Position numbers and translations under genes: made by a program | Assembly (NCBI GenBank): GCA_015680685.1 | Contig: MNCI01035092.1 | Span: 246,658 to 310,657 of the forward strand | DNA: 64,000 bases | DNA from: Gnetum montanum | Taxonomy: Eukaryota; Streptophyta; Gnetopsida; Gnetales; Gnetaceae | Direction of reading: 5' to 3' | Shown: one piece after another, positions 21,715 to 34,379 of the stretch | Position numbering within the stretch: the first letter of the stretch is position 1 | How the letters are laid out: every line of letters starts with the position of its first letter | The notes under the pieces: model-generated | The model's database searches: none | Told to the model about the DNA's origin: nothing | Seen by the model: only the letters and a program-made list of their open reading frames with translations

Positions 21715-22430
21715 AAAGGTTAAATTAGGCCCTTACATTGGTATATATGTTGGCCAAACATGCCAAGAATATATTCTTAACATGTAGATTAATTTTGAAT
21801 GATTTTGAAGGTTTTTTTATAGGATTTTAACTTCTTTAGGCTCCTAGTGCAATGACTAGGGTTTTAGAGAAAAAGCTAAAGTTCTAGAGGTGGTATTGAC
21901 CAATTTGAATGCCTAATGATGTCCACATGTTAGTATATACATTGGAGCAATGTGTGAGGCATATTTACCAATGTATAACATCATAAAACCATTTTCTAGA
22001 GCTTGAATTATCAATTTCTAGGTCTTTTTTGGTTCCTAGGTTTTGTGGACCCCACCTAGCCGTGGTTGGAAAAATTTGAACATTTTAAAACTTAGTACCA
22101 ACTTCACATGTTAGCATATACATTAGTCCAATTTTTAGAGCATAATTACCAATGTGTAAATCAATTTTGAATATTTTTTATGAATTTTTAACATGCTTTA
22201 AGGGTCTTCAGATCCTCACCTTAGTGCTTAGGTTTTGGGGTAGGATCTGCAACTTCTAGAGTCACTCTTAGCCATATATGAGGTTTTTTTTACAAGGGTT
22301 AGGTATTTGAAGATTTCATACCTTGGATTATTATGTTGGGACAATGTATTAGGCATAATTACCAATGTACAAACCTCAAACCTCCAATATGTGAAGTTCC
22401 TTGTGTGAAATGTTGGTGTTCAAGGACTTG
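21715..22430. repeat. ~190-bp tandem array, right part
   Basis: The array resumes after E1, with unit starts near 21,735, 21,925, 22,106 and about 22,318. Removing E1 plus one ATGGT places 9,529 and 21,735 about 191 bp apart, the normal period. Later units fade into AT-rich sequence by about 22,600. Confidence 0.8.
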
Positions 22431-22974
22431 TTAAAAAATTGATACTTGGTGAGGCCCTCTAGACGGTTTAAACTTGAAATGAAGTTGGTAAAGGCTTGAT
22501 AAAAAAATTTACATGTTTCCTAAATACGTTGGAGGCCTTATGAACTTACTACCAATATTTTGTGTCCTATATGTGGATGTACACATTGGTTTTGAAAGCC
22601 TAATTTTGGAAGATCAAAAATAGAAAATTTCTATCAAACCTAATGTACAAGGCTTTTTATATATTTAAATATTTCTAAGACCAATGTAAATAAAATTTTA
22701 TTGCCTTCCCAAAGGCTTTTTTCTTATCTATATTTGAAGAATATTGGAAGATTTCTCACATCAAACCCTAGCTTTGAAGCTATTTTCTTCCAAGTCTCCT
22801 GAGTATGGCATCCAAAATCTATAGTGCGGGATGAAAAAAAATCAAATTTGCCACATCCTCTCAATATTATTTGCATCCACTTGTCTCCATTCATAACATT
22901 AAGGCAATAAAACAAGGAGTTTTAGGCTTTTCTTCCATAACAATCAAGGCAAAGATTTGACACTTTTGGCAATC
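22431..22974. other. AT-rich sequence upstream of the unknown gene
   Basis: No domain is visible. It may include the 5' region of the gene that starts at about 22,975: a TATA-like TATATATTTAAATA lies near 22,658. The minus-strand frame 22,724-22,915 has no family signature. Confidence 0.35.
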
Positions 22975-25900
22975 ATGGTGAGGAAGATCAAGCCAACTAG
23001 TTGTAATCTAGTTTTGGATGAGGTAGAGGAGGCCATTCACATTTTTTTCAAGGCTTCTAGATCCTACTATGAGGGAAGGATATTCATCAAGATCTTCTAG
23101 GTACCAATTTCTCATCATTTTTTCCAATTTTTCACAGTTTTGTAAAAACATTTTTCCACCTATAGGCTTATCTAGGTTGAACATTTTTTATTTGTTTGTG
23201 AAAATTAAAGGTTTATACCTATCAATTGTATTGGAATCAAGATTTTGGTTTTTGGTAATTGATTAAGGGAGATTTGAACTTTTTCCCAAACCTATGTGTA
23301 GCATTTTTGCCCTATTTTCATCAATTTTGCCTCAACTTTGACACTTTTTCTAGAATGTATATGCTAAAATTTTGTAGTTTTAGTTTCATAGATATGTTTT
23401 TCTCAATTTTTCAATTGTACTAGAGGTGGAATCAATTTTTTTTTATTTTTACTAAATTTTTATGGATTTTTTACAAACCTAGCTTTCAGCGTGTTGGCCA
23501 ATTTTGTTAAAATTTTGTAGTTCTTCAATGAAAAAATTGACAGTGTTGACAAGGTTTTGGGCATTGGTGGTTAGAATTTTGGGTCTTAAAAGATGTTGGA
23601 AATAATGTAAAAAAATTTTGTGTGAAGTTTGGAATTCTTGAAATTTTTTATGAATTTTTCCCGAAGTGTTTACTATAGTCAATTCAATGCAAACCAGGTT
23701 TTGAGTCAAAATTTTAGTTGAAAACTAGCATGATTGTGATTTTTTCCTTTACTTAGAATGTAGAATTGATAGTCAATATTGGTTGTTTAGGTTGTGTTCT
23801 GTACCTCTGTATGAAAATAATTTTTAACAATTTTTTAACAATTTTTCCTAGCCTCTAAGATCTGTGTTGGTAAATTTTGGTCTTGGTTGCAAAGTTTCAA
23901 GTTTACATGGATATATTGACAATGTTGGGTACTTAGGCTTGGTTTGTGATTGTTATGAAGTTTTGTAATTATTGTGGTCAATGTACAGTACTTTTTAGAA
24001 CAACATACAAGGAGTTTTGAGGCATTTTCTGGGGAGATGTAGTAATGTTTAGGCTATATGAACCAAGAAATCCTATACTTCTTACTTCCACTTTTCCAAT
24101 ATCTCCAATGTTTAGTCTTGTATGGATTATTTAGCCCTTAATTTCTAAAATATTCCACTAATCAAGCCCCTACATTATCACTCTTGACCTTTAATTATGT
24201 CAAATATTAGTTCTCATGTCAACATTTTGTAAAAAATGTTGAATTGATTTTTTACTATGTTGTATGCTTTTCAATGTGTCAAAATTGGCTTCTTTTGTCT
24301 ATGTTGTTTGAGGTGTAAAGGCTAGATTATGGTTTATGTTTTAAAGGTAGTTACATCAATGTAATTGGTTACTTTTTACATTTTTAATTTAGTGGAAATG
24401 TTGTCGTGATAGTGGTTATTTTGATTTAAAGCTTGTTAATTTTTGTTGTAATGGTTATATGGTTTTTTATGTTCTAATGATCATGAGTTTTGACTATGTA
24501 CAAGGCCTTGGTTAAACCCATTTTGATCATTGTGGAGCTAGTGGAAATCCTATGATATATTGAGATTACCACACAAAAGAGTCTAATCCTAGATTTATGC
24601 ATTGATAGGCGTACTTTGATTTGGTTTATACCTAGTACAAGGGAATTCTTGGAATACTTGCTTTACAACTATAATTTGATCATGTGTTCACACTTGGCAG
24701 TCAATGTTGCCTCAGTCATCACATAGACCTTTTTGGAAGGATCTTTTACTCTCATCTTGTAGCTTGTAGTGGATGATCTCAAAACGCAAAGGTATATAGA
24801 AATAATGATAGCTTGTTTGTAGTTAGAGTTAGATAGTTATCCCAAATTTGGGAAATGCCCATGTATTCACAATACCATTTTGACAACACCTTAATGATAG
24901 GCCACATGATAAACACATTCTTTCAAAATTCTCCAAGGACTGCCTACTTGCTAGAACTGTAAGTTTGATTCTAATTGTCATATTTGTTCATTTCTTAGGT
25001 TAAGGTTGTTTAGTTCTAATGGCTTTGATGTGTTGTTTTTGTTTTTCCGGTATAGGGTACATCTTGAGGGACTAGTGAAGAATGACCAAACCTTATCTGT
25101 GGGTTGTACAACCTTGGAAAAACTCAAGTAAGGTAAGGTTGTAAAAGTAGAGGTTCTCAATTAGCTTGCAGCTAAGTTTAGTAGATACAGTACATGATAC
25201 TCCCATGTATATGAAACAAATTTAGCCACCAATTGTGCACACAAATGGTGGGCTTGTGCAGACTTGGGAGTGCTTACATGAACTTGTCCTAAGGTTTTAC
25301 CCTTGCCTAACCCTGGTAAGTAAAAGTTGTTTAGTATGGCCAATAATTTTTATTATTTTTGGTTTTTTTTTTTCAATTTTTTTTTATTTTAAAAGGCTAA
25401 CATATTAGCTATGTTGTGTTTTCAGATTTTGTACGTAAGTCTATAGTTGACGTGACTGTGTTAGAATGTTATGAGAAAAAAATTTAGCTGAAGTTGGGAA
25501 AAGTAGACTTTGCACAAGAATGGTTGGTAGAAAAGCCTCCTATGGATGTCCAACAAAAGCTTATTGATGTAGGTTTTGATGATTTTTTCATGTTGCCTAG
25601 TCTAATGATGTTTCCTATTGAGATATTAAATGTGATTGACTCTTTTGATGAGTGAATCATTAAATTTGTTACTCACATTCATAGTTATCCTATGATGTTG
25701 CGCATTAATGCATTCATTTTTAGCGATCTCTTTGGCATATCCTCTAGCAGTACCAAGGCTACCACTATAGTTGGAAAGGATACCAGTTATAGAGAGGAAA
25801 TGGATTCCTATCTTAGCTATTCTTTGAGTGCAACATTGACTTTTAATAAGTGTGCAGTTAAGGAAGCCAATGAGACATACCCCCTTTTCTATGCTAGGGT

Positions 25901-28900
25901 CTTTCTCGTATTCTTATCATAGAAGAAAACTATAGGATTTTAATAGGCTTGGATAATAAAATAGATGTTGAAAAATGATACTATGCTTGATTGGGATATC
26001 CACTTGGTTGCTGGCTTAAGGGATGAAATCAAAAAGCTTTGCAATAACCTTGATAATATTCATCACATGCATTTTACATTCTTCATTACATATCGTAAGA
26101 GGCTTGTGGAGTTCTTGGTGATCAAGAGAGATGGACAATGGGTTGTGCATGATCCTTTCCAACTCTCTAGGCCTTGGGCTAAATTGCTTAGGTTATGCAT
26201 CACCAAGATCCACCAGTGAAGGAGAAAGAAGAATCACTATTTATTACCACTAAGAATCTTAATAATTCATGTGTTTTGTGTGGTTGTTCCCTTGACAGCA
26301 CAGAGATCAAGCCTTGCGCTATGTATGGTAGTCCAAAGAAGGTCAAAAGGCTATGCAAGGAAGTAGATGGTGCTACTAGAAATAAGATAAAAATGACATG
26401 TGTTGAAGATAAGGTTAAAATTCTTGACAAGCAAGCACATAACAGGATGACTATCAAGCTCAATATTGTAAATCAAAAGGTTGGAAGAACGTAAACATTT
26501 TTTTTTCAATTTTCAGTTTTTTATGTTTAAATTTTTGTTATATTTTAAATTATATTTTTGTTGTTAAATGTTTGCTAATTTGTTTTATATTTTATTCATT
26601 TTGTTTCATTGTAGGGAAGAAATGGGAGTTGGCTACTAAGGTTGTTGTGGAGGAATAACAACAACATAGAGAAGAGGAGAAGACATCCGTGGAGGCTTTC
26701 AATGTGTTGGGTTCCATCTTAGGTGATTTTCATCCATAAAGCAACCCTCCAATAGACCTATCTCATGATATTCCTATTGTGTTTTAAGTTTAAATTTAAG
26801 TTTTGATTTTTTGTATTTTTATTTGATTTTCATTTTATTTTTTTATCTTGTTATAATTAATGTCCAACTGTTATGGCCATTATAAAGTGTGAACCTCCTC
26901 TAGAAGCATCTACATCCATATTCCATTCTAAACCTTGGGTGGAGGCTCCAGACAAACTAGAATTCACAAAGGGGATGATGAATGATATGATAGATAGATT
27001 GCAATAGATAGCTCTTGATGTTGGTAAGAAAACTATTAAAGTGTTTTTATTTTATATATTTTGATTTTCATATTTTTTTTCATGTTTTTATGGTTATAGT
27101 GTTTTATGTTTTTTAAAGTGTTTAAAATATTTTGATGTTTTTGATTTTGTTGCAATTTTCAAAATAAAATGGAACCCCTCACAAGACTTTGAATTTGACA
27201 AGTTCCTAGCTTTGCCCTCATAAGTTAACAACATTCCATGCAAGTTGTATAAAGAGGCCACATAATGTACTACATCTTGTGCAAAAACATTATGGGAGGT
27301 CCAACATTTAAATGAGTTCTTATGGGAGGAGGTTCTAGCACTAGTGAAGCAATATAAGGAGCTAACCAACAAAGTTAAGAGCCTTGAAGATCATCAGGAA
27401 TTCATAGAGGCATGTGTGGCCAATAGGGATTCCTTGTGAACTAAATAAATAGAGTGGTCCCACTATTGGAGCACTATCCAAGGTAAGATTGCTCTAGCCA
27501 ACAACAACATGGAGAAAAACATGAAAATGGAGCTATTGGTTCGAAAGTCCAAGGAATGGAATGACTATTATGCATGGGTGTTAAAGTGGGGGGAAAAAGG
27601 TTCAAAAAAGGTTAAGAAGGCAAAGAAGGAGAATTATATGAAATCATGGCACAAGGTAGCCATGACACAATGTAAGTATGAGCTATTTGTTCAGGGGATA
27701 GGTTCAAAGGACACCTTTAGCATGTTCACGAGATCTATGATTGCTGCTGAGTCTCCTACTCCTTAGATCATTACTACATATAGGGAAACCACCAATGCTG
27801 ACTTCTCTCATGCTCCACCTAATTGGATAGTGAAACACCACTAATTTTGGCCTAGCACTTTTAGACAAGAATCAAGCTAAGTCATGTTGCTTCCCAACAT
27901 GAGTACAACGTGACCAAACTTGGAGGCCTCCAAAACAGCCCCCGATGGCCCATGATTCAATAGACAAGGTCCCCCTAGGGCCCACAAGAGATTGCACCAA
28001 CTTCCAGCATCCAGAATCAAAATTTTTAGGTTCAAAATGTTTGGTTTTGGCTAAGTACACTTTGGTTACTTTTTCAGACGCTGCACAACGTAAGGATCAG
28101 CGTCACCAACTTTTGGAGCCCTGAAATTGAGTCAAAATAGGTCAAAATCAAGCACAAGGACCCCCCATGACCTTCACCAAGATCTCCAGCAGCTCCCAGC
28201 CTCTAGAAAATCAAGATTTGGGCCTCAAATATGCCATTTTGACTTGGTGACACTGGGGTTACTTTTTCAGATGTTGCATAGTGTAAGGATCAGCGTCACC
28301 AACTTTTAGAGCCCCAAAACTGAGCCAAAATGACTTGATTTCAAGGATGTAAGTTTTCCTTAGGGTCCACTATTGATAACTATGGGTCCCAGCCTTTAGA
28401 AATTCCAGATTTCAGCTCAAAATTGCAAGTTTTGGAGGTCACACTGCAGGTCACATTGTAGGTCACGCTGGATGCTAGACAAGCAAGGCGGAGTTAATCC
28501 TCCTTGATTTTCTTTGTAAATTTTTATCATTTGAGGGCTTGTCTAAATTATTTGTATTTTCATGGGCTTGAATGACCCACACATTGTGAGATACATTGAA
28601 CCTGGTCAAAGAAGGAAAATATCCAGCACACATCCAACTCATGCACAAATATCCAACACACATCCAACTCGTGCACAACTATCCAACACAAATACATTGT
28701 ACCTGGTCAAGAATGTAGCTTGCCAACACACATCCAGCTTGTACACAACTATCCAAACATAGACACATTGAACTTGGTCAAAGAATGCAACTATCCAACA
28801 CCCAGCCCAACCCTATAAATACCCTATCAATTCACATAAACTAGGAGGCAAAAATTGGAGAGATTGGCAACTCTGAAGGAGGACAGAATTTGCAATCCTT

Positions 28901-29727
28901 GGCACTCGGAAAACCTAATTTTTGGCTTCCAAGTATTTCTCAGATCGCGTCATATCATTCCAGGGCTAAGCATTTGACTTGCCATCCACACGTGTGCAAC
29001 TACGCTTTGACCGATGCATATTCCTGTTTAAGTAATACAATACAGTTTCATTATTGCCTTCCATTTACATTATTTACTTTGGTTTATGCTTTGTTTACAA
29101 TATAGCTCTGTTTACGCTTTATTTAAAATTCAATACGCTCTGTTTACATTTCATATTGCTGTTTGCATTCCATTTACATCTCGTTTACAATAACCCTAGC
29201 GCTAGCCATAGCTTACGCTCGGGGAAGTCCTTGGTTGATCTGTGTGCAGACCATCCAAGGCACTCTGCCTTCGTTTACTTTTCCAGCTTGCCCTTGGGCG
29301 AAGGCAGGGTCAACTGTGTCTGCCCAACGATCTCTTGGTGTATGTTTCCCTTCCAGCCTTACACCAACAATTTAGGTCAGTACAGATAGGTATAGAGAGG
29401 GAAAAGATCCTAGTAGGGGTAGATCTAGAAGATATCAATTGGACAAACATTAGTGAAGAACAAAGTCTTCATAGGTTAGAAGCTAGTCTCTAAAGATTTG
29501 CACCTGAAGACATAGCTCCAAAATCCCCATAGGTTTATGTAAAAATGTTTAAAGTTTCTTTTATGTTATATTATAGTTTTATATTTATTATTTTTTTCAT
29601 AGTTATGCTTTGTTTATGATAGTTATTGATGGTTTATATGTGTTATTGCTTATAGGTCTAAAGTGATGATGATGAGGACGTTGAAGATGATGTTGTTGGT
29701 GATCCTCTTCCTCCTCTTACATCTTAG
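22975..29727 (+). pseudogene. Decayed multi-exon gene of unknown family, split by solo LTR S1a
   Basis: I do not recognise the family. Likely exons: about 22,975-23,100 (MVRKIKPTSCNLVLDEVEEA), 25,056-25,315, 25,426-26,490, 26,615-~26,780, ~26,893-27,023, ~27,162-27,830 continuing at 29,390-29,532, and 29,656-29,727. Introns are T-rich with GT/AG borders such as CTG/GTAAGT at 25,316, TTTTCAG/ at 25,425, GTTG/GTAAGA at 27,024 and TTATAG/ at 29,655. Splicing 25,315 to 25,426 keeps phase exactly. The exon-6 acceptor looks mutated (TTTTCAA). The protein has a hydrophobic middle part (VDFAQEWLVEKPPMDVQQKL), a Cys cluster (CVLCGC..C...C), a Lys-rich helix and an acidic C-terminal tail (SDDDEDVEDDVVGDP). 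About a dozen in-frame stops and one frameshift near 26,200 show it is dead. It could be a captured host gene or a transposon gene. Confidence 0.6.
27831..29384 (+). mobile_element. S1a: 1.55-kb solo LTR
   Basis: Begins TGAAACACCAC and ends GTCAGTACA, flanked by the 5-bp duplication GATAG (27,826-27,830 and 29,385-29,389). A close copy (S1b) is at 50,519-52,096 with a different duplication, so both are independent solo LTRs. Internal repeats include two related blocks, each ending in a variant of TACTTTTTCAGACGYTGCACARCGTAAGGATCAGCGTCACC, and ATCCAACACACATCCAACTCGTG repeats near 28,620-28,700. A TATA-like CCTATAAATACCC is at about 28,812-28,824. Short open frames inside are not genes. Confidence 0.92.
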
Positions 29728-30422
29728 TTTTAGCATAATTTTTTAGCCTATTGTGTTCTATTACTTGTTGCTATATTATTGATTTTATTATTATTTTAGG
29801 CTAGCACAGCCTTAGAGATCATATTAATTTTTTTATTTATGTTATCATGTTACACAATGCAACTATGGCTATTGTTATTTTTCTTATTATTATTTTCTAT
29901 CACATAGTGTGATTGTGGCTATTGGTATGGACATTTTTGTTATAAGTTAAAATTTTTGTTTTTAATATTTTAGATTTTTTAGTTTGTTTTATATTTTTAT
30001 TGCATAAAAGGTTTATGCACTAAAAAACTAAGGCTACAAAGCAAAGTTTGGTGCTAAAACAATAAAGGTGTAAGATAAAGCATATCAGGTCATAATGTAG
30101 ACATAAGAGTGATACAAAAGGGAGGCCATAAAATTACCAATTTTACACCCTGGAAAGCCACCAATTTAAGGCCTTGACAGGTCCTTTTTTATTTTATTTT
30201 AAGTTTCCTATTTTTTAATGTCACTTTATAGTTTTATGTAAATGCAAAGGAAATAGGCATAAATTGTAAATTTGACACAAAAAATGTAAAGTAAGGCTAT
30301 ATAGTAAATAGTAAATAAGAGGTAACAAGGAAAAAGCTTGTAAAGTGAAATGAAAATATGTAAATACGAGTTAAAAACTAAGTTACCAATTAAAGTATAC
30401 ATCATATGGTATAAGGTTAAGC
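29728..30422. other. AT-rich tail, no gene
   Basis: Very AT-rich sequence, likely the 3' non-coding part of the unknown gene and the right edge of the candidate insertion. The minus-strand frame at 30,226-30,441 is low-complexity hydrophobic sequence from T/A-rich DNA, with no family signature. Confidence 0.4.
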
Positions 30423-30439
30423 AGGTAGGTAACACACTC

Positions 30440-31110
30440 AATCACACAACTATTTCCTGATCTTCAAAAGATTAGGGAAAGTGTATGGCCTTTGTTGCAT
30501 AATTTTGTATTCTCTGTTCCCTTCACTCATAATGTTGAATGGTAGTTCTTCCATGCTTCGTTCCTAGCCTTATTATTTTTGATCTTGGATTGGTCTACAT
30601 TATTGTGATTCCTGACTTCATTTTTGGTGGTAGGATTTTCTTCTTGAAACTCCACCTTAAATCCTTGCTCTACATCAACATTGTTGACAAGCAAGGAGAC
30701 TGTGCCATCTTTATGGATTATAATTTCAACTCTCTTATAAGGTAGGTGAATTTCTTGATGGATAGGGAAAGAGACTACTCATAATTTGGCTAACCAAGGC
30801 CTTCCTAGGATTAGATTAAACCTTAGTATCTCTTCCACCACTAAGAAACCAATAGATGTGGGGAATTTTTCCCCAACAACAAATTCTAGAGAAATAAATC
30901 CTCTCACTGCTACCAGTGACCCATTAAAGAACTTAAGAGTAGAAGTGAAAGTGCTCTGAATGTGTTCAACCAAGCCTAAACACTTCATGATGGGAAAGGG
31001 TATAACATTCATTGCCACCCCATCATCCAACATGCACTTGGTGTACCTTGTATTGACCAATCCTTATAGTTATAAAGAGAGGGGCTCTTGACACCTCATC
31101 ACTTTGTGAG
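30440..31110 (-). pseudogene. Tat-type aspartic protease and linker
   Basis: The minus-strand frame 31,060-30,779 is open and reads MLDDGVAMNVIPFPIMKCLG, then FNGSLVAVRGFISLEF and LILGRPWLAKL. This is a retropepsin-like fold with DDG as the catalytic block (the usual DTG/DSG is changed) and the C-terminal ILGRPWL typical of Tat/Ogre proteases. One TAG later the frame continues through a linker until about 30,500. The lost continuation into RT is probably the fragment ending at 7,584. Confidence 0.82.
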
Positions 31111-33650
31111 TTGGTTTTACCTCACTATCACAAAATGTTAAGATAATTATCTTCATTTCATTCCTAGGTGAAGGTGGCACCATCATTGCGTGGATGGATT
31201 CCTTGTTAGTAGGAATATCTTCCCTAATAGAAATGGAAGTCAACATCTTAACTAAGGCTTTTCAATTGAAAGGGAAGATCATGACTAAGTCATATAGGCT
31301 TAAAGAGGTATTTTTCTATTTAAGTGAGAGCTTAACCTACACTATTGTAGTGCGAAATTCTTTGTCATTATTTGATGGTTTTTCACTTTTGTTGCCCTTG
31401 ACTTCCTTCATTCTACTCGAGATCTTAACCTCATGCTTCAGTGTTTGTTGTTTGGGCCCTTTTTCTTTCTCTTATTTTCAATTATCCTTCCTAGGTTAGC
31501 TTGTTAAGCCAGCTTGGGCATTGGTATCCATGGGTATTGCTAAAATGGGAGTAGGCTTCGATGGACCTACTTCCTTTCACACATTTGGTTATTTGTTGTC
31601 CTTAGGCTTGAGTTTAGAGGCTAGTTTCTTGGAAGACAATTTTTTGTTGTCTAGTTGTGAAGAAGCTAAATCATTGGCTACCATGGGGAGGAGGGGGGAT
31701 GTTGGTCAACCTATCATGGTTGGGTAGCTAACAGTAATGTTAGAATATATTTATTTTAAGGTATTTGGAAACAAGTGGTTCATATTTGGCGGCTACAGTG
31801 GGATCTTTAGTAATTTCACATAAGTGATCATGCCTCTTACAGGTGTTCTCGATTAGCTATTTGTATTGGATATGGTCACTCTTATTTAACTGATCAAGAA
31901 GCTCGGATGGTTTCATGGGTAATTTTTTGTATTTGGACCAATCCCTCCTTTCAAATTTTATCTTGAGTGGATTAGAGGTGGAAGCACTTGATGTTAATGG
32001 TTCAACAGTAGTGGTAGGGGCATTTGGTTGCATTATCTTTGGTCCTTGTGTTCTTTTTGTTTCTTTGGTCATATTCGTAAAAACTACATGGTTTTCTTCC
32101 CCTTGTTCTTATCTCTTCTCCTTTGTTGGTTCTTTTATGTGATGCAAGTTGGATCATTGCTAGCTTTTGCAACATCTTCTATGTTTTTGGTTTGGGAGAA
32201 GGCTTGGGTAAGTGACTATAGGTCTAGGTAGTATAAATTTGACTTAATGAAATCATTAACTACCTCCTTGAAAATGGTCAAAATATATGTTTCAGAAATG
32301 GGCTCAAAGATTTTGTTGAGGGTAGTATTCCATCTCTATATGAACTTTTCAACAAGTTCAAGGGGCCTCTATTTAACTTTCATAAGTTGGTCTAGTATTG
32401 TATCAAGTCTCAAGTTATACTTTAAATAGTCAATGAATTATGAAATCAAGTCATCTAGATAGGTGATAGAGCCTCTAAGTAGTGCATGGTACCAATCCAA
32501 GGATTTCCAAATAGGCACATAGGGAAGATGTGCATCATAGTATGGGGTCGAGCTTGCAACAACAAGAATTGAGAATAGAGAGTAATGAGATGTGAGTTAG
32601 GATTACCCTCACCATTGTCTTTAGTAAAGCAAGGAATAGAAATGTTTATTGGAAGAGTTATCTACAAGAAGATAGGACTAATGGGATTATCTTGATAGAA
32701 GTCCATAATTTTCACCATCTAAGTGATGGAGGCCTTAAGCTTCCACAACTCTTCTGTGAGGTCTTGGATCATCTAGAAGGCTTAATACAACCTTTGGAAT
32801 ACTCTTGTAGGTTATGAATTTTGAATTGATAATTATAGGAGAAATTGGATGTCCTAGGAGCATGTAATGGGCATCAATAAAGATAGGAGGAGCTAGGTGA
32901 TCATGGTTGCATGAGGATTAAACAAGAAGAATGAGGTTTCGATTAGGACATGTGAGACAAAGGGGTCAAAGAAAATTTGAGAGGCTTGTGAAGCCTAGGG
33001 TCCTAAAGAGGGGTCCACTAGTATGGAGAAAGGAGATGATGTGAAGAATACCATTGATGATGATAGTACAGAACAAGACTAGGTTACGAACAACATTGTT
33101 GAGAACAAGGATGCAGAATGAGATGCTAATTGAGATTGGTACATAGCGAGAACTGGTGTTGAGCTGAACATGGTAGGATATAAGGAAGAAGACTAAGAAA
33201 CCTAATTTTCAAATGTCATAGGAGGTGTAGAGCTAAGGATGGTTTCTTGTTGAGCTAACTATTGAAAAGGTTCCCTATGAATGTGTTTGGTTCATGCTCT
33301 ACTTCAAACTCATCTTGGTCCTCTTGGTTTCTACTTGAGCTAATTTCCTCAGTCATCTTATTGATGTCTATTAGTTATGTCAACATGCACATATAAAAAT
33401 ATATTAGTCTAATTTAATCACAGAGTGAGGGAATATACTCTTTCCCATTTTGGTGGATGATCTCAAATTGACATTTTGACTCCAATTCTATGTGTGGGAT
33501 GAGGAGGCCAACTTGGATCTTAGCACAAATGAAGCTGTAATGCTCTTCGTGAATGATTGCAAAATATAGTTCCTATTTCCTCTACCTAAGGAATTGTGTA
33601 CATTCTACCATAGCTAGATACTTAGGATCATAGATGTGAATGGCTTCTTG
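31111..33650 (-). pseudogene. gag: Tat-type gag, decayed
   Basis: On the minus strand near 32,560-32,240 the frame reads DWYHALLRGSITYLDDLIS, then FIDYLKYNLSLDTILDQL and PLELVEKFI*RWNTTL. This matches the W-Y...L...I...D...F pattern of the plant Retrotrans_gag capsid domain. The C-terminal part (32,072-31,857) is Ser/Thr/Pro-rich, then KKLPMKPSELLDQLNKSDHI. No zinc knuckle is evident. The N-terminal kilobase is too decayed to follow. It precedes the protease on the same strand. Confidence 0.75.
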
Positions 33651-34379
33651 GTTTGAGGCCATGGATGTTATGTTATAAGGTAAAATTGTGGAGTAGCAAA
33701 AAGGCATAAAAGTGTAAGGCCAACATATAAGCTAGCTTATAAAATGTATTAAGCTAACTTGTAAGATGTAATAAGTTAACTTATAAAACGTAATAAGCTA
33801 ACTTGTAAAATGTAATAGCTTGTTAAAGTGCCAACATATTAAGAGTTTCAACTTGTGAAAATCTAACATATTAACTAACACTACAATGGAAAATTAAAAA
33901 AAATTCACAAAATTTTCTAATATTTAACTATGTTGGAAAATAAGAAATAGACTTCAATGTCTAAATGTAGGAAAATTACAAGGTACATGAGTAAGAAATA
34001 AGGAAACCAATATGCACATCAATAGCAAAAATTAATTTTTGAACTACCTAGATTAGGGAGTTGGGGTAGTGGCATGCATTGCAATAATAAAAATGAATTT
34101 TTTTTAAATTGTAGATTTGTAGGGAAGAGGGGCAAGACTACAACTACGTTGTGTAGATAGTGATTGAAAAATTTTATTTTAAGCTGAAAACTAATTTAGG
34201 CTCTACATGTTGGAGTCTTAGGAAAATCCGAAACAAATTTTAATATCTCAAATATGTTGACAAGTAAATGTAGAAACAATTCAAAGAATAGGAAAACATG
34301 TTTGGATAGAGAATTCGAATGGAGGTCCTACTTCTAGCACTAAAAATTGCAATGGCTAAAAACTTTGGTGCTGGAAAAT
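33651..34379. other. AT-rich flank of E2, no gene
   Basis: Apart from the 22-bp tandem repeat at 33,729-33,816 I see nothing identifiable. It may include the 5' leader or LTR remnant of the minus-strand Tat element, but I cannot find its LTR. Confidence 0.35.
33729..33816. repeat. 22-bp tandem repeat, 4 copies
   Basis: Four consecutive 22-mers of the form AAGCTAACTTGTAAAATGTAAT, each with one to three changes, start at 33,729, 33,751, 33,773 and 33,795. Confidence 0.9.

Larger units (their letters stand above)
7585..30422 (+). mobile_element. Candidate 22.8-kb gene-bearing insertion splitting the Tat element
   Basis: The flanking Tat fragments are complementary: RT-RH-aRH-IN on one side, gag-PR on the other, both minus strand, no overlap. 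Each end of this block has AGGTAGGT. Without the nested E1 and S1a with their duplicated sites, the block would be about 9.3 kb. It consists of minisatellite, ~190-bp array, the unknown multi-exon gene and an AT-rich tail. The inner ends (TGAATTATGCC on the left; GCTTAACCTTATACC as reverse complement of the right) are only loosely similar, so terminal inverted repeats are doubtful. An 8-bp target duplication would suit a hAT- or Mutator-like DNA transposon, but I see no transposase. Confidence 0.45.
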
